Source of the DNA: Roseococcus suduntuyensis
Lineage (GTDB): Bacteria; Pseudomonadota; Alphaproteobacteria; Acetobacterales; Acetobacteraceae
Direction: 5' to 3'
DNA: 64,000 nucleotides
Assembly (NCBI RefSeq): GCF_014196305.1
Contig: NZ_JACIDJ010000005.1
Span: forward strand, 62,001-126,000
In this document: piece after piece, positions 36,140 through 46,458 of the stretch
Position numbering within the stretch: the stretch's first letter is position 1
How the letters are laid out: each line of letters begins with the position of its first letter
The notes under the pieces: model-generated
What the model was told of the DNA's origin: nothing
The model's database searches: none
What the model saw: only the letters and a program-made list of their open reading frames with translations
Position numbers and translations under genes: made by a program

Positions 36140-36556
36140 TCAGATCAGGCAGGCCTCGCGCAGGGCCGCCTTCAGGGCGGGCGGCAGGTCGTCGGAGATG
36201 GCAGCGGCCTCGGTGATGTCCGCGGGCGCGGCCTCGGCGTCGAGGTAGCGCCAGCCCTGGAAGGGCTTCATCGGCCTTGCGGCGACGGGGATCAGTTCCG
36301 GGTGCAGCACCAGCCCCGCGCAGGCGGTGCCGTCATCCCACCGGTCCTCGATGATGTCGAGAAGGCGCTGCCGCACCTGGATGTAGCCACCGATGACCCA
36401 GTAGATGCTGCCGCCGTCGAGCAGCTCGTCGCGGCGCTTGGGCGCCATGCGCGTCTGGTGGCGCAGCGGCGGGGCGGCGGTGGCGCGCAGGGCTTGGATG
36501 GCGCGCAGATGCGCCACGTCCCGCACGCCGACCGAAAGTTTCAGGAGGTGCACCAT
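36140..36556 (-). CDS. DUF1489 family protein
   Basis: A 138-residue protein with the conserved start MVHLLKLSVGVRDVAHL, the central TRMAPKRRDELLDGGSIYWVIGGYIQVRQ and the C-terminal PFQGWRYLDAEAAPADI. DUF1489 is restricted mostly to alphaproteobacteria and its function is unknown. An AGGAGGG site immediately upstream supports ATG 36556 rather than a longer frame. It follows sdhB on the same strand with a 45-bp gap and may be transcribed with it. Confidence 0.88.
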   Translation of the reverse strand: MVHLLKLSVGVRDVAHLRAIQALRATAAPPLRHQTRMAPKRRDELLDGGSIYWVIGGYIQVRQRLLDIIEDRWDDGTACAGLVLHPELIPVAARPMKPFQGWRYLDAEAAPADITEAAAISDDLPPALKAALREACLI

Positions 36557-36601
36557 CCCTCCTGAATGTGGCGCCCGACCGGAGTCGGGCAAGCCCTTAG
36601 C

Positions 36602-37384
36602 TCAGCCCTGGCGCTCCACCATCAACTGCTTGATCTTGCCGATCGCCTCGGCCGGGTTCAGCCCCTTCGGGCAGGTCCGGGTGCAGTTCATGATGGTGTG
36701 GCAGCGGTAGAGGCGGAACGGGTCTTCCAGGTTGTCCAGGCGCTCGCCCGTCGCTTCGTCGCGGCTGTCGCTGATCCAGCGATAGGCGGCCAGCAGGATG
36801 GCCGGGCCCAGGAAGCGGTCGCCATTCCACCAGTAGGAGGGGCAGGCGGTGGAGCAGCAGAAGCACAGGATGCACTCCCACATCCCGTCCATCTTGGCGC
36901 GCTCCTCCTTGGACTGGCGGCGCTCCTCGTCGGGCGGGGGCGGGGTGGCCGACTTCAGCCAGGGCTCGACGCTGCGATACTGCGCGTAGAGCTGCGTCAG
37001 GTCCGGCACCAGGTCCTTGACCACCGGCAAATGGGGCAGGGGGTTGATGCGGACATCGCCCTTCACCTCGTCGATGGGCTTCAGGCAGGCCAGGGTGTTC
37101 AGCCCGTCGATGTTCATCGAGCAGGAGCCGCAGATGCCCTCCCGGCAGGAGCGCCGGAAGGTCAGCGTGCTGTCCACCTCGTTCTTGATCTTGATGAGCG
37201 CGTCCAGGACCATCGGGCCGCACTTGTCGAGATCGAGCTCAAAGGTGTCGGTGCGCGGGTTGGCCCCGTCATCCGGATCCCAGCGGTAGATCTTGAAGGC
37301 CTTGACGTTGGTCGCGCCCGGCTCGGCCTTGAAGGTCTTGCCCCCCTGGATGGTCGAGTTCTTGGGCAGGGTGAAGGTGGCCAT
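36602..37384 (-). CDS. sdhB: Succinate dehydrogenase iron-sulfur subunit
   Basis: A 260-residue subunit carrying the three clusters: [2Fe-2S] in [10 protein letters not shown] with a further cysteine in NTLAC, [4Fe-4S] in [12 protein letters not shown] and [3Fe-4S] in [19 protein letters not shown]. It passes electrons from the SdhA flavin to quinone at SdhCD. It lies 12 bp after sdhA in the operon sdhC-sdhD-sdhA-sdhB (minus strand). Confidence 0.97.
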   Translation of the reverse strand: MATFTLPKNSTIQGGKTFKAEPGATNVKAFKIYRWDPDDGANPRTDTFELDLDKCGPMVLDALIKIKNEVDSTLTFRRSCREGICGSCSMNIDGLNTLACLKPIDEVKGDVRINPLPHLPVVKDLVPDLTQLYAQYRSVEPWLKSATPPPPDEERRQSKEERAKMDGMWECILCFCCSTACPSYWWNGDRFLGPAILLAAYRWISDSRDEATGERLDNLEDPFRLYRCHTIMNCTRTCPKGLNPAEAIGKIKQLMVERQG

Positions 37385-37396
37385 GATCTGGGGTCC

Positions 37397-39208
37397 TTAG
37401 TAGACGCGGGCCTTGGGGGGGAACACCTGCACCTCGTTGGTGAGGGTGCGCATCTTCACGCCGCGATAGTCGAGGCTCACCTCGCCCTTCTCGTTCATCG
37501 AGGCGAGCGTGTGCTTCATCCAGTTGTCGTCGTCACGGTCCGGGAAATCCTCCTGGGCGTGCGCGCCGCGGCTTTCCTTGCGGGCCTCGGCGCTGACGAT
37601 GGTGGTCATCGCGTTGCCGACCAGGTTGTCGAGTTCCAGCGCCTCCACCAGGTCGGTGTTCCACACCAGGCTGCGGTCGGACACCCGCAGGTCGCCGAAG
37701 CCGGAATGGACCTTCTTCATCTTGTCCACGCCCTCGCGCAGCAGCTCCGAGTTGCGGAAGACCGCGGCATGGGCCTGCATGGTGCGCTGCATCTCAAGGC
37801 GCAGCTCCGCCGTGCCGGTGTTGCCCTTGGCATGGCGGATGCGGTCGAAGCGGTCGAGGCTGCCCTCGCCCGCGCGGGGCGGCAGGGGCGGCTGGCTGGT
37901 GCCGGGCTTCACCGTCTCGGCGGCGCGGTGGGCGGCGGCGCGGCCGAACACCACGAGGTCGAGCAGGGAGTTGGTGCCCAGCCGGTTCGCGCCATGGACC
38001 GAGACGCAGGCCGCCTCGCCCACCGCCATCAGGCCGGGGACGGTGGCGTCCTCGTCGTCGCGGGTGGGGCGCAGCACCTCGGTGTGGATGTTCGTGGGGA
38101 TGCCGCCCATGTTGTAGTGGACAGTCGGGAGCATCGGGATGGGCTCCTTCGTCACGTCCACGCCGGCGAAGATGCGCGCCGTCTCGGAAATGCCCGGCAG
38201 GCGCTCATGCAGGATGTCGGCGCCCAGATGCTCCAGGTGGAGCATGATGTGGTCCTTCATCGGGCCACAGCCGCGCCCCTCGCGGATTTCGAGCGACATG
38301 GCGCGCGAGACGACGTCGCGCGAGGCGAGGTCCTTCGCCGTGGGCGCATAACGCTCCATGAAGCGCTCGCCCTCGGAGTTGGTGAGGTAGCCGCCCTCGC
38401 CACGCGCGCCCTCGGTGACGAGGCAGCCCGCGCCGTAGATGCCGGTGGGGTGGAACTGCACGAATTCCTGGTCCTGCAGGGGCAGGCCGGCGCGCAGCAC
38501 CATGCCGCCGCCATCGCCGGTGCAGGTGTGGGCGGAGGTGGCGGAGAACCAGGCGCGGCCATAACCGCCGGTGGCCAGCACCACCTTCTGCGCCCGGAAG
38601 CGGTGCATGGAGCCGTCTTCCAGGTTCCACGCGATCACGCCGCGGCACACGCCCTCGTCATCCATGATGAGGTCGAGCGCGAAGTACTCCACGAAGAACT
38701 CGCAGCCATGCTTGAGCGACTGCTGGTAGAGCGTGTGCAGGATGGCATGGCCCGTGCGGTCGGCCGCGGCGCAGGCGCGCATCGCCGGCTCCTTGCCATA
38801 TTCCTTCATGTGACCGCCGAAGGGGCGCTGGTAGATGCGGCCATCCTCGGTGCGGCTGAAGGGCACGCCATAGTGCTCCAGCTCGATGATCGCGGGCACG
38901 GCCTCACGGCACATGTATTCGATGGCGTCCTGGTCACCCAGCCAGTCCGACCCCTTCACGGTGTCGTACATGTGCCAGCGCCAGTCATCCTCGCCCATGT
39001 TGCCGAGCGCGGCACCCACGCCGCCCTGCGCCGCCACGGTGTGGCTGCGCGTGGGAAAGACCTTGGTGATGCAGGCGGTTTTCAGGCCCGAGGCGCCCAT
39101 GCCGAAGGTGGCGCGCAGCCCCGCGCCACCGGCGCCGACCACCACCACGTCATAGGTGTGGTCCACCACACGATAGGCCCCTGAAGACGGCTTGCTGATC
39201 GCGTTCAT
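37397..39208 (-). CDS. sdhA: Succinate dehydrogenase flavoprotein subunit
   Basis: A 603-residue subunit with the FAD motif [13 protein letters not shown], the covalent flavin histidine in [11 protein letters not shown], the substrate motif [11 protein letters not shown] and [11 protein letters not shown]. It oxidises succinate to fumarate. The chosen start (39208, [20 protein letters not shown]) matches the family; an upstream in-frame extension to 39259 does not. A 99-bp gap separates it from sdhD. Confidence 0.97.
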   Translation of the reverse strand: MNAISKPSSGAYRVVDHTYDVVVVGAGGAGLRATFGMGASGLKTACITKVFPTRSHTVAAQGGVGAALGNMGEDDWRWHMYDTVKGSDWLGDQDAIEYMCREAVPAIIELEHYGVPFSRTEDGRIYQRPFGGHMKEYGKEPAMRACAAADRTGHAILHTLYQQSLKHGCEFFVEYFALDLIMDDEGVCRGVIAWNLEDGSMHRFRAQKVVLATGGYGRAWFSATSAHTCTGDGGGMVLRAGLPLQDQEFVQFHPTGIYGAGCLVTEGARGEGGYLTNSEGERFMERYAPTAKDLASRDVVSRAMSLEIREGRGCGPMKDHIMLHLEHLGADILHERLPGISETARIFAGVDVTKEPIPMLPTVHYNMGGIPTNIHTEVLRPTRDDEDATVPGLMAVGEAACVSVHGANRLGTNSLLDLVVFGRAAAHRAAETVKPGTSQPPLPPRAGEGSLDRFDRIRHAKGNTGTAELRLEMQRTMQAHAAVFRNSELLREGVDKMKKVHSGFGDLRVSDRSLVWNTDLVEALELDNLVGNAMTTIVSAEARKESRGAHAQEDFPDRDDDNWMKHTLASMNEKGEVSLDYRGVKMRTLTNEVQVFPPKARVY

Positions 39209-39307
39209 CGTTCCCGATCCATCCTTTGCGGGGCGCGAGACGCCGCGCCACCACCCCAACCTGTTTTGGGCGGCCCGGAAGGGGTCGCCAATCCCGTTAC
39301 GCGATCG

Positions 39308-39715
39308 CTACGAACCGAGGGCGATCCGCAGCACTGCCAGCGCCGAGGCCAGCGCCATCAGCAGGCACACGCCCTTGATGACCAGGATCGTGGCCATCCG
39401 CGCGAATTCGCCGCGCGTGTAGTCCTCGACCACAACCTGCAGGCCGGCGGCCATGTGGTGAAAGGTCAGGCCGATCAATGCCAGCAGCAGCACCGCATTG
39501 AGCGGCGCGCCGATGAAGGCCCGCGTCTCGGCATAGCCCGCGCCGGCCAGCCCCACCGCGCTGAACACGAACCAGAGGGTCAGCGGCAGCAGGGCGATGG
39601 AGGTGACGCGCTGCATCCACCAGTGATGGGTGCCGCCACGCGCCGAGCCCAGGCCGCGCACGCGGCCGAGGGGGGTGCGAAGGGCGCTTTGGCTCACGCT
39701 ATCCTTGACGGCCAT
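39308..39715 (-). CDS. sdhD: Succinate dehydrogenase membrane anchor subunit D
   Basis: A 135-residue, three-helix anchor. The start MAVKDSVSQSALRTPLGRVRGLGSA precedes the conserved HHWWMQRVTSIALLPL, and the heme/quinone region FHHMAAGLQVVVEDY carries the expected histidines and tyrosine. With SdhC it binds heme b and ubiquinone in the inner membrane. It starts 2 bases after the sdhC stop. Confidence 0.93.
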   Translation of the reverse strand: MAVKDSVSQSALRTPLGRVRGLGSARGGTHHWWMQRVTSIALLPLTLWFVFSAVGLAGAGYAETRAFIGAPLNAVLLLALIGLTFHHMAAGLQVVVEDYTRGEFARMATILVIKGVCLLMALASALAVLRIALGS

Positions 39716-39717
39716 CT

Positions 39718-40155
39718 TCAACCCCGAAACACGAAGACGAGAACCCAGGTCAGCACCGTCAGAACGGCGGTGCCGACCAGCACCATGCGGCCGCTGCGAT
39801 AGGCTTGCGCCAGTTCGAAGCCATGCCCCGCATCCCAGGCCAGATGCCGGATGCCGGCCAGCGTGTGATACCAGGCCGCGGCCGTCAGGCCGAACAGCAC
39901 CAGCATGCCGAGGATGGAGGAGAGAAACCATTCCACCCGGGAGAAGGCCTCGGGCCCGGCCGCGGCGGCCACCAGCCACCAGACCAGCAGCACGGTCCCC
40001 ACCGACCATGCGGCGCCCGTGGCGCGGTGCATGATGGAGAGCGCGCTCGTCATCTGCATCATGTCATAGACTTGCAGATGCGGCGACAATGGACGGCGGA
40101 TCAGCGTGCCGTCGGTGCGCCGGCCGACCATGCCGGCCTCGCGGGGGTCCTTCAT
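39718..40155 (-). CDS. sdhC: Succinate dehydrogenase cytochrome b556 subunit C
   Basis: A 145-residue, three-helix subunit with the signature RPLSPHLQVYD, the SIMHRATGAAW motif (quinone/heme region) and HTLAGIRHLAWDAGHGFEL near the C-terminus with the heme-ligand histidine. It is the first gene of the sdh operon. The start at 40155 is chosen for length; an internal ATG (MVGRRTDG) is possible. The operon promoter should lie in the gene-free region from 40156 on. Confidence 0.93.
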   Translation of the reverse strand: MKDPREAGMVGRRTDGTLIRRPLSPHLQVYDMMQMTSALSIMHRATGAAWSVGTVLLVWWLVAAAAGPEAFSRVEWFLSSILGMLVLFGLTAAAWYHTLAGIRHLAWDAGHGFELAQAYRSGRMVLVGTAVLTVLTWVLVFVFRG

Positions 40156-40786
40156 GCCGCCAATTCCCGGTTGCGGACCGTCATCGCAGGGATGCGGCCT
40201 GTGTTATCGCGCGGCGTCATCGCCTTCGCTCCAGCTTTGCGTCCTCGGGCGGTCTTGTAGGCGTCCAGGCGTTGCGGCGTCAATCCAACCGAACCCCGTC
40301 AAAGCGAAAGATACGAAGAAGCAACGGTTGGCGCCGCCGCGCGAAGCCTGGATTTCCGCCGCCCAGGCGATTCCGTATAACGTCAGAATCGGACATGGTT
40401 GCATCGCCCCCGGGGCGGGCGCCTTCGCGTGGCCCTCCCCGTCGCGTGGCGCAACCGTCACCTGCGTGCAGCGGGTGGCACGCGTGCAGTTCCAGAATTG
40501 ATCCGGACACCCATACGGGGGTATGTCCCCAGGGCTGTCACTTGTTTGCCATCGGCGTTCGACGACCTTCGGTTTGGCCGGTCCACCTGACTTGCGCTTG
40601 GCGCGTTGGTGGCCGGTGGGCCTTGAAGGCTCCGGGAGGAGAAACGGCGGAAAGAGGGCTCTGGCCCCGGCTTCCCCGCGACCCACCCGCCCCGCGGGCA
40701 TGAAGTGGCGGCGACCTCCGCGGCGGCGCGTGCGCCTTCGGAGGTCGAGAGGCCGCGTGCTTCCGTCATCGCACCCTGGGTCCAGG
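40156..40786. other. Gene-free, hairpin-rich region upstream of sdhC and DUF3052
   Basis: About 700 bp (40156-40853) lie between divergent sdhC and the DUF3052 gene. No frame here shows a convincing start, ribosome-binding site or protein-like composition. I see several inverted repeats: CATAC/GTATG (40512-40525), GGTCCACC/GGTGGCC around 40580-40615, CGACCTCCG/CGGAGGTCG (40712-40747) and ACCCTGG/CCAGGGT (40773-40788). With a terminator-like hairpin and T-run at 40787-40826, the right half could encode a plus-strand structured RNA of about 200-250 nt. It lacks recognisable RNase P, tmRNA or SRP signatures. The left half should contain the sdh promoter. Confidence 0.3.
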
Positions 40787-40826
40787 GTCGTTCGGAGTTC
40801 CGGTCATCATCCGCGCGACGTTTTTT
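40787..40826 (+). terminator. Rho-independent terminator-like hairpin with T6
   Basis: GTCGTTCGG (40787-40795) pairs with CCGCGCGAC (40811-40819) at eight of nine positions, and TTTTTT follows at 40821-40826, one of the few T-runs in this GC-rich window. It would end a plus-strand transcript that starts within the gene-free region, since no gene precedes it on that strand. Confidence 0.55.
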
Positions 40827-40853
40827 ATTGGGGCCGGTGGCCTGGCCGCCGGG

Positions 40854-41258
40854 GTGACGTTGATTGACACTGCCCTAGAAGCTCCGATCCCTCGGAAGCT
40901 CGGATTCAAGCCCGGGATGGTCTGCGCCGTCATTGACCCGCCCGCAGGCTTCAAGCACGGCCTGCCGGCCACCAATGCGTCCGAGCCCGAACTGATCCTC
41001 GCTTTCGCGAGCGACCGCGCCACCCTGGCGCGGGTCGCGGCGCGGGCGCTGGACCTCTATGGGGTGGGCGGGCGTCTGTGGTTCGCCTATCCCAAGAAGA
41101 CGGGGCCGGTGCGTTCCGACCTTGACCGCGACCATGGCTGGGAACCGCTGACCCAGGCCGGGCTGCTGCCGGTGACGCAGGTGGCCCTCGATCACATCTG
41201 GTCCGCGCTGCGCTTCCGCCTGCGCGAGGAAATTCCGACCCTCACCCGCAAGGCCTGA
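40854..41258 (+). CDS. DUF3052 family protein
   Basis: A 134-residue protein with the family pattern: PRKLGFKPGMVCAVIDPPAGF at the start, LAFASDRATLARVAARALDL, GGRLWFAYPKKTGPVRSDLDRD and a C-terminal DHIWSALRFRLREE. The fold resembles a small Rossmann-like domain; function is unknown. The frame begins at GTG 40854; TTG 40860 is an alternative. It stands alone between the gene-free region and a convergent small membrane-protein gene. Confidence 0.82.
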   Translation: MTLIDTALEAPIPRKLGFKPGMVCAVIDPPAGFKHGLPATNASEPELILAFASDRATLARVAARALDLYGVGGRLWFAYPKKTGPVRSDLDRDHGWEPLTQAGLLPVTQVALDHIWSALRFRLREEIPTLTRKA

Positions 41259-41320
41259 AGGTCCGGTCAAGGCGCCATGGGGTTTGAGCCCGTGGCGCCT
41301 CAGGAATGTTCAGCGGCGTT

Positions 41321-41467
41321 TCAGAAACGCAGCCCGGCGGTGAAGAACAGGCCGAGCATGACGGTGAGCCACACCGCGCCCTGCAGGATATAGCTGCGGA
41401 GCGACACGGGCGCCTCCTGGTTCTTGCGCACATAGGTGGTGGCGAGGTCGCTGTTCGGATTAGCCAT
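41321..41467 (-). CDS. Small single-helix membrane protein
   Basis: A 48-residue protein: a hydrophilic N-terminus (ANPNSDLATTYVRKNQEAP) and one C-terminal transmembrane helix (SYILQGAVWLTVMLGLFFTAG). A GGAGA site lies just upstream of ATG 41467; a longer frame to 41566 starts with unlikely sequence. Small proteins of this layout often attach to respiratory complexes, but no family can be named with confidence. Confidence 0.6.
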   Translation of the reverse strand: MANPNSDLATTYVRKNQEAPVSLRSYILQGAVWLTVMLGLFFTAGLRF

Positions 41468-41674
41468 TTTCGGTCTCCACGGATCGGTTCGATCTGCCCG
41501 TGAGGTCAGCAAGGCCTGTGCCAGGAGAAGCTTTCCAGCAGCCGGCCAGCCTGTGGAATAAGACATCCGAATGTTAACAGGGGCTTAAACGCAGCCTGCC
41601 GGGGCAGAGGCCGTGGCGGGAAGACGATCATGGCGCGGCGCCACGCCTGGCCTCTCCCGCTTGCGAAGCGCGAG

Positions 41675-41693
41675 GCCTCGCATTTTGCGAGGC
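41675..41693 (-). other. Hairpin downstream of pdxJ
   Basis: GCCTCGC and GCGAGGC pair exactly around a five-base AT-rich loop, 20 bases after the pdxJ stop. No T-run follows on the minus strand, so it is a possible 3' stabiliser or weak terminator. The remainder of 41468-41712 shows nothing else recognisable. Confidence 0.4.
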
Positions 41694-41712
41694 GGCTTGC
41701 GCGTGGCCGGGT

Positions 41713-42450
41713 TCAGACGCCCCTTGCGGCCCGCATCAGCCCGCGCATGCGCGCGATGACCGATGGCAGCCCCTCGAACACCGCGGCGCCGATGAGGAAA
41801 TGCCCGATCGAGACCTCGCTGATCTCGGGGATGGCGGCGATGGGCGTGATGGTCTCGAAGGAGAGCCCATGCCCCGCATGGCAATGCAGGCCGAGGCCGG
41901 CCGCCACCCGCGCGCCCTCCGCCAGACGGGCGGCCAGGGCCGGGCGGGCGTCGGGCGCCGCATCGGCATAGGTGCCGGTGTGCAGCTCGACGGCCTGGGC
42001 CCCAAGGGCGCGCGCGGCCTCGATCTGCACGGGATCAGGTTCCACGAAAAGCGAAACCTCCACCCCCCGGGTGGCGAGGCGCGCAATGGCCTCGCCCAGG
42101 AAGGGGCCGGCGCGGGTGACGTCGAGCCCGCCCTCGGTGGTCAGCTCCTCGCGCTTCTCCGGCACGAAGCAGCAGGCGGCCAGGCCCTGGCCGGAGCCCG
42201 CCAGTTCCTCGGCCAGCGCCACCATCTCGGGCGTGGCGGCCATTTCGAAGTTCAGGCGCGTGGTGACCTCGGCATGCAGGCGGCGCACATCCTGGTCGCG
42301 GATGTGCCGCCGGTCCTCGCGCATATGGAAGGTGATGCCATCGGCGCCGGCCGCCACGCAGAGCTGCGCGGCCGCGACCGGGCAGGGGAGATGTCCGCCC
42401 CGCGCATTCCGCAGCGTGGCCACATGGTCAATGTTGACGGAAAGCCTCAT
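41713..42450 (-). CDS. pdxJ: Pyridoxine 5'-phosphate synthase
   Basis: A 245-residue TIM-barrel enzyme with the signature start [41 protein letters not shown] and ELHTGTYAD. It condenses 1-deoxyxylulose 5-phosphate with the aminoacetone phosphate made by PdxA to give pyridoxine 5'-phosphate. Its ATG overlaps the pdxA stop, so the two consecutive pathway enzymes are co-translated. Confidence 0.97.
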   Translation of the reverse strand: MRLSVNIDHVATLRNARGGHLPCPVAAAQLCVAAGADGITFHMREDRRHIRDQDVRRLHAEVTTRLNFEMAATPEMVALAEELAGSGQGLAACCFVPEKREELTTEGGLDVTRAGPFLGEAIARLATRGVEVSLFVEPDPVQIEAARALGAQAVELHTGTYADAAPDARPALAARLAEGARVAAGLGLHCHAGHGLSFETITPIAAIPEISEVSIGHFLIGAAVFEGLPSVIARMRGLMRAARGV

Positions 42451-43418
42451 GCGGCGTGGGTCCTGCGGTGGTGTGCGAGTTGCGCGGCGAGGCGCAGCGC
42501 GGCGATCAGGCTGTCCGGGCTGGCGATCCCGCGCCCCGCGATGTCGAGCGCGGTGCCATGGTCCGGGCTGGTGCGGATGATGGAAAGCCCGAGCGTCACG
42601 TTCACCCCTCCATCCATGTCCAGCGTCTTGATCGGGATCAGCGCCTGGTCGTGGTAGAGGCAGATCGCCGCGTCATAGCTGGGGCGGGACTTGGCGGTGA
42701 ACAGGGTGTCGGGCGGGTGGGGGCCGGTGGCCTCGATGCCCTCGGCGCGGAGCAGGGCGACGGCCGGCGCCACGATGGCATGGTCCTCATGGCCGAGCGT
42801 GCCGGCCTCGCCCGCATGGGGGTTGAGCCCCGCCACGGCGAGGCGGGGGGACGCGATCCCGAAATCCCTCCGCAGCCCGGCATGGGCGATCCGCGCATGT
42901 TCCACGATGAGTTCGGGGGTGAGGCGCGCGATGGCCCGTGCCAGCGGCTCATGCACCGTTACCGGCACCACGCGCAGCTGTGGGCAGGCCAGCATCATGA
43001 CGGGGGGCACGCCGGTGCCGGCCAATTCGCCCAGGAACTCGGTGTGGCCGGGATGTGGGAAGCCGGCCGCCGTCAGCACGGATTTCTGGATGGGGTTGGT
43101 CACCACGCCGCCGACCCGGCCCGCGCGGGCCAGCGCCACCGCCTCCTCGATCGCGGCCAGCACGGCCGGCGCGGTCGCGGCCTGGGGGTGGCCCGGCGTG
43201 GCGGGGACGGGCAGGGGGCGGTGCAGCACGGGCAGGGCCTGGGGAAAGGCCGCGCGCGCCGATTCGGGGCTGTCCACGCGCGCCACCGGTACACCCCGGA
43301 TCAGGTCGGCATCGCCCAGGAAGAGGAATTCCGGCCCACCCTGCCGCAGCGCCGCCCAGGCGCGGGCGGTGATCTCGGGGCCGATCCCGGCCGGTTCGCC
43401 CATGGTAAGTGCCAGCAT
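42447..43418 (-). CDS. pdxA: 4-hydroxythreonine-4-phosphate dehydrogenase
   Basis: A 323-residue NAD-dependent, metal-binding enzyme with [38 protein letters not shown] (substrate lysine and histidine), [29 protein letters not shown] and [14 protein letters not shown]. It supplies 3-amino-2-oxopropyl phosphate to PdxJ. The stop TGA overlaps the pdxJ ATG. It diverges from the peptide-transport operon with about 90 bp between starts. Confidence 0.97.
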   Translation of the reverse strand: MLALTMGEPAGIGPEITARAWAALRQGGPEFLFLGDADLIRGVPVARVDSPESARAAFPQALPVLHRPLPVPATPGHPQAATAPAVLAAIEEAVALARAGRVGGVVTNPIQKSVLTAAGFPHPGHTEFLGELAGTGVPPVMMLACPQLRVVPVTVHEPLARAIARLTPELIVEHARIAHAGLRRDFGIASPRLAVAGLNPHAGEAGTLGHEDHAIVAPAVALLRAEGIEATGPHPPDTLFTAKSRPSYDAAICLYHDQALIPIKTLDMDGGVNVTLGLSIIRTSPDHGTALDIAGRGIASPDSLIAALRLAAQLAHHRRTHAA

Positions 43419-43508
43419 GGCGCCGGTTTACCGCAGATTGGAGGGCGCCGGTATCCGGGGCGCGAACAGGCGGTTGTTCTGCGCGGCCCGCGCCCCCATC
43501 CTGTGGGC

Positions 43509-45335
43509 ATGAAGCGCCGTGACCTCTTCGCCGCCGGCTTTGGCCTCGTCGCCTTCTCCGGGCGGGCGATGGCCCAGCAGGGGCCCATCCGCACCCATGC
43601 CCTCTCGCTCCTGGGAGAGCCCGCCTTGCCGGCGGATTTCCCGCATTGGCCCTGGGTGAACCCGGACGCGCCCAAGGGCGGGCAGGTGACACTGACGGCG
43701 CTGGGCAGCTTCGACAGCCTGAACCCCTTCATCCTGCGCGGCACGCCGGCGGTGGGGCTGATCAACCTCTACGACCAGCTGCTTGCCACCTCCTCGGACG
43801 AGGCCAGCACGGAATACGCCCACCTGGCCGAGACCATCGAAATCCCGGCCGACCGCATGGGCGTCTCCTTCGAGCTGCGCGAGGGCGCGCGTTGGCATGA
43901 CGGCCGCCCCATCACGGCCGAGGACGTGGTGTTCAGCTTCCAGACGCTGCGTGCCCAGGGCCGCCCCTTCTTCCGCTCCTATTGGGGCGATGTGGCGGAG
44001 GCGGTGGCCGAAAGCCCGCGCCGCGTCACCTTCCGCTTCCGCAGCAACGAGAACCGGGAACTGGCCCTCATCCTCGGCCAGATCTACGTGCTGCCGAAGC
44101 ATTTCTGGGAAGGGCGGGATTTCGCGCGGCCCTTGCAGGAGGCGCCGCTCGGCTCCGGTAGCTATCGTGTGGAGAGCTTCGATTCAGGCCGCAGCATCAC
44201 CTATGCGCGCGTGCCCGATGCGTGGTCCGCGAACCTCAACACCAAGCGCGGCACCGAGAATTTCGACGTGATGCGCTATGAATACTTCCGCGACGCCACG
44301 GTGGCCTTCGAGGCCTTCAAGGCGGGCCAGATCGACTTCCGCACCGAGAACATCGCGCGCAACTGGGCCACGGGCTACGACTTCCCGGCCATGCGGCGCG
44401 GCCTCGTGATCCGCGACGAGATCCGGCACGAGCTGCCCACCGGCATGCAGGCCTTCGTGATGAACCTCCGCCGCCCGCTCTTCCAGGACGCGCGGGTGCG
44501 CGAGGCGCTGATGACCGTGTTCGACTATGAATGGCTGAACGCGAACATCTTCAACGGGCTCTACGCGCGGACCACCAGCTTCTTCTCCAATTCCGAACTC
44601 GCCTCCTCCGGCCTGCCCGAGGGGCGGGAGCTGGAAATCCTGGAACGCTACCGCGGCCGCGTGCCGGAGAGCGTCTTCACCACAGAGTATCGCCTGCCCG
44701 TCACCGATGGCAGCGGCAACAACCGCGACGGGCTGCGCCGCGCGCTGACCCTGATGCGCGAGGCCGGGTGGGAGGTGCGCAACCGCCGCATGGTGAATCC
44801 CCAGGGCCAGGGCTTCAGCTTCGAGATCCTGCTGAACGGGGCTTCCTTCGAGCGCGTGGCCCTGCCCTATGTGCAATGGCTGCAGCGCCTGGGCATCGAG
44901 GCGCGGGTCCGCACCGTGGACCCCGCGCAATACCAGGTCCGCACCGACGCCTTCGACTTCGACATGACGGTGGACGTGATGGGCCAGAGCCTCAGCCCCG
45001 GCAACGAACAGCGCGACTACTGGACCTGCGAGAAGGCGCGCGAGAACGGCAGCCAGAACGTCGCCGGCATCTGCGACCCCGTGGTGGATGAGCTGGTGGA
45101 ACTGCTCATCAACGCGCCCGACCGCGAGGAGCTGATCCATCGCACCCGGGCGCTCGACCGCGTGCTGCTGCACCACCACTTCGTCATCCCGCAATGGCAC
45201 AACCGCCGCTTCTGGGTGGCCTTCTGGGACCGCTTCGGCCGGCCGGAGCGCAACCCGCGCTACGGGCTCGGCTTCGACAGCTGGTGGATTGACCCGGCGC
45301 GCGACGCCGCGCTGACCGCCGCACGGCGGGGCTGA
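43509..45335 (+). CDS. Peptide/microcin C-type ABC transporter substrate-binding protein (YejA-like)
   Basis: A 608-residue family-5 solute-binding protein. The start [21 protein letters not shown] looks like a twin-arginine or Sec signal, with cleavage near AMAQQ. Mature motifs: [24 protein letters not shown] (typical of YejA), [25 protein letters not shown] and [17 protein letters not shown] near the C-terminus. It delivers oligopeptides to the YejBEF permease encoded next. In E. coli YejABEF takes up microcin C; the natural cargo here is probably peptides. Confidence 0.92.
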   Translation: MKRRDLFAAGFGLVAFSGRAMAQQGPIRTHALSLLGEPALPADFPHWPWVNPDAPKGGQVTLTALGSFDSLNPFILRGTPAVGLINLYDQLLATSSDEASTEYAHLAETIEIPADRMGVSFELREGARWHDGRPITAEDVVFSFQTLRAQGRPFFRSYWGDVAEAVAESPRRVTFRFRSNENRELALILGQIYVLPKHFWEGRDFARPLQEAPLGSGSYRVESFDSGRSITYARVPDAWSANLNTKRGTENFDVMRYEYFRDATVAFEAFKAGQIDFRTENIARNWATGYDFPAMRRGLVIRDEIRHELPTGMQAFVMNLRRPLFQDARVREALMTVFDYEWLNANIFNGLYARTTSFFSNSELASSGLPEGRELEILERYRGRVPESVFTTEYRLPVTDGSGNNRDGLRRALTLMREAGWEVRNRRMVNPQGQGFSFEILLNGASFERVALPYVQWLQRLGIEARVRTVDPAQYQVRTDAFDFDMTVDVMGQSLSPGNEQRDYWTCEKARENGSQNVAGICDPVVDELVELLINAPDREELIHRTRALDRVLLHHHFVIPQWHNRRFWVAFWDRFGRPERNPRYGLGFDSWWIDPARDAALTAARRG

Positions 45336-45336
45336 G

Positions 45337-46455
45337 TTGGGCGCCTATCTCCTTCGCCGCCTGTTGCTGGTGGTGCCGACGCTGTTCGGCATCATCCTCA
45401 TCAACTTCGCCGTGGTGCAGTTCGCCCCCGGCGGCCCCGTGGAGCAGATGCTGGCGGAGCTGCGCGGCGAGGGGCAGACGCTCGGCCGCCTGACGGGCGA
45501 GGGCGGCGGCGAGGTCCGCACCGCCCAGCCCAGCGCCTTCGGCACGGGCGGTGGTGGCGAGGGCGGGCCGGTCGGCACCTATCGCGGCGCGCGCGGGCTG
45601 GACCCCGCGGTGGTGGCCGAGATCGAGCGCGCCTTCGGCTTCGACAAGCCCGCGCATGAGCGCTTCCTCACCATGCTGGGGGGCTATCTGCGCTTCGACC
45701 TGGGGCGATCCCTGTTCCAGGACCGCTCGGTCTGGGACCTCGTGATCGAGAAGCTGCCAGTCTCCATCTCGCTCGGGCTATGGTCCACGCTGATCATCTA
45801 CCTGGTGTCTATCCCGCTCGGCATCCGAAAGGCGGTGCGGGACGGGACGCGCTTCGACCTCTGGACCTCGGGCGTGGTGCTGGTGGGCTACGCCATCCCG
45901 GGCTTCCTGTTCGCGGTCATGCTGGTGGTGCTCTTCGCGGGCGGCAGCTTCTTCCAGTGGTTCCCGCTGCGTGGCCTGGCCTCGCCGGGTGCCGCCGACT
46001 GGCCCTTCTGGCAGCGGGGGCTGGACTATGCCTGGCACATCTTCCTGCCCACGCTGACGCTGGTGATCGGCGGCTTCGCGGGGCTGACCATGCTGACCAA
46101 GAACTCCTTCCTGGAGGAGATCAACAAGCAATATGTGCTGACCGCGCGCGCCAAGGGGGCGGAGGAAAGCCGCGTGCTCTACGGGCACGTGTTCCGCAAC
46201 GCCATGCTCATCATCATCGCGGGCTTCCCGGCGGCCTTCATCGGCATCCTGTTCACGGGGGCGCTGCTGGTCGAGATCATCTTCTCGCTGGACGGGCTTG
46301 GCCTGCTGGGCTTCGAGGCGGCGTTGCGGCGCGACTACCCGGTGATGTTCGGCACCCTCTACATCTTCACCCTGCTGGGGCTGATCCTGCAGATCGTGAG
46401 CGATTTCACCTACACGCTGGTGGACCCGCGCATCGACTTCGAGGCGAGGAGATAG
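45337..46455 (+). CDS. yejB: ABC transporter permease (YejB-like)
   Basis: A 372-residue inner-membrane permease of the DppB/YejB group: [19 protein letters not shown] at the N-terminus, an extended hydrophilic loop ([13 protein letters not shown]...) characteristic of YejB, and the coupling motif [23 protein letters not shown]. It begins at TTG 45337, one base after the binding-protein stop. It pairs with the YejE-like permease at 47187. Confidence 0.93.
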   Translation: MGAYLLRRLLLVVPTLFGIILINFAVVQFAPGGPVEQMLAELRGEGQTLGRLTGEGGGEVRTAQPSAFGTGGGGEGGPVGTYRGARGLDPAVVAEIERAFGFDKPAHERFLTMLGGYLRFDLGRSLFQDRSVWDLVIEKLPVSISLGLWSTLIIYLVSIPLGIRKAVRDGTRFDLWTSGVVLVGYAIPGFLFAVMLVVLFAGGSFFQWFPLRGLASPGAADWPFWQRGLDYAWHIFLPTLTLVIGGFAGLTMLTKNSFLEEINKQYVLTARAKGAEESRVLYGHVFRNAMLIIIAGFPAAFIGILFTGALLVEIIFSLDGLGLLGFEAALRRDYPVMFGTLYIFTLLGLILQIVSDFTYTLVDPRIDFEARR

Positions 46456-46458
46456 CGC

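Noticed and set aside
40204-40770. Overlapping open frames on both strands in the gap between sdhC and DUF3052
   Set aside because: None has a good ribosome-binding site or a protein-like sequence; they are chance frames in GC-rich DNA.
40600-40826. RNase P RNA, tmRNA or SRP RNA in the gene-free region
   Set aside because: I looked for their conserved cores and tmRNA tag-like codons and found none; only a generic structured-RNA possibility remains.
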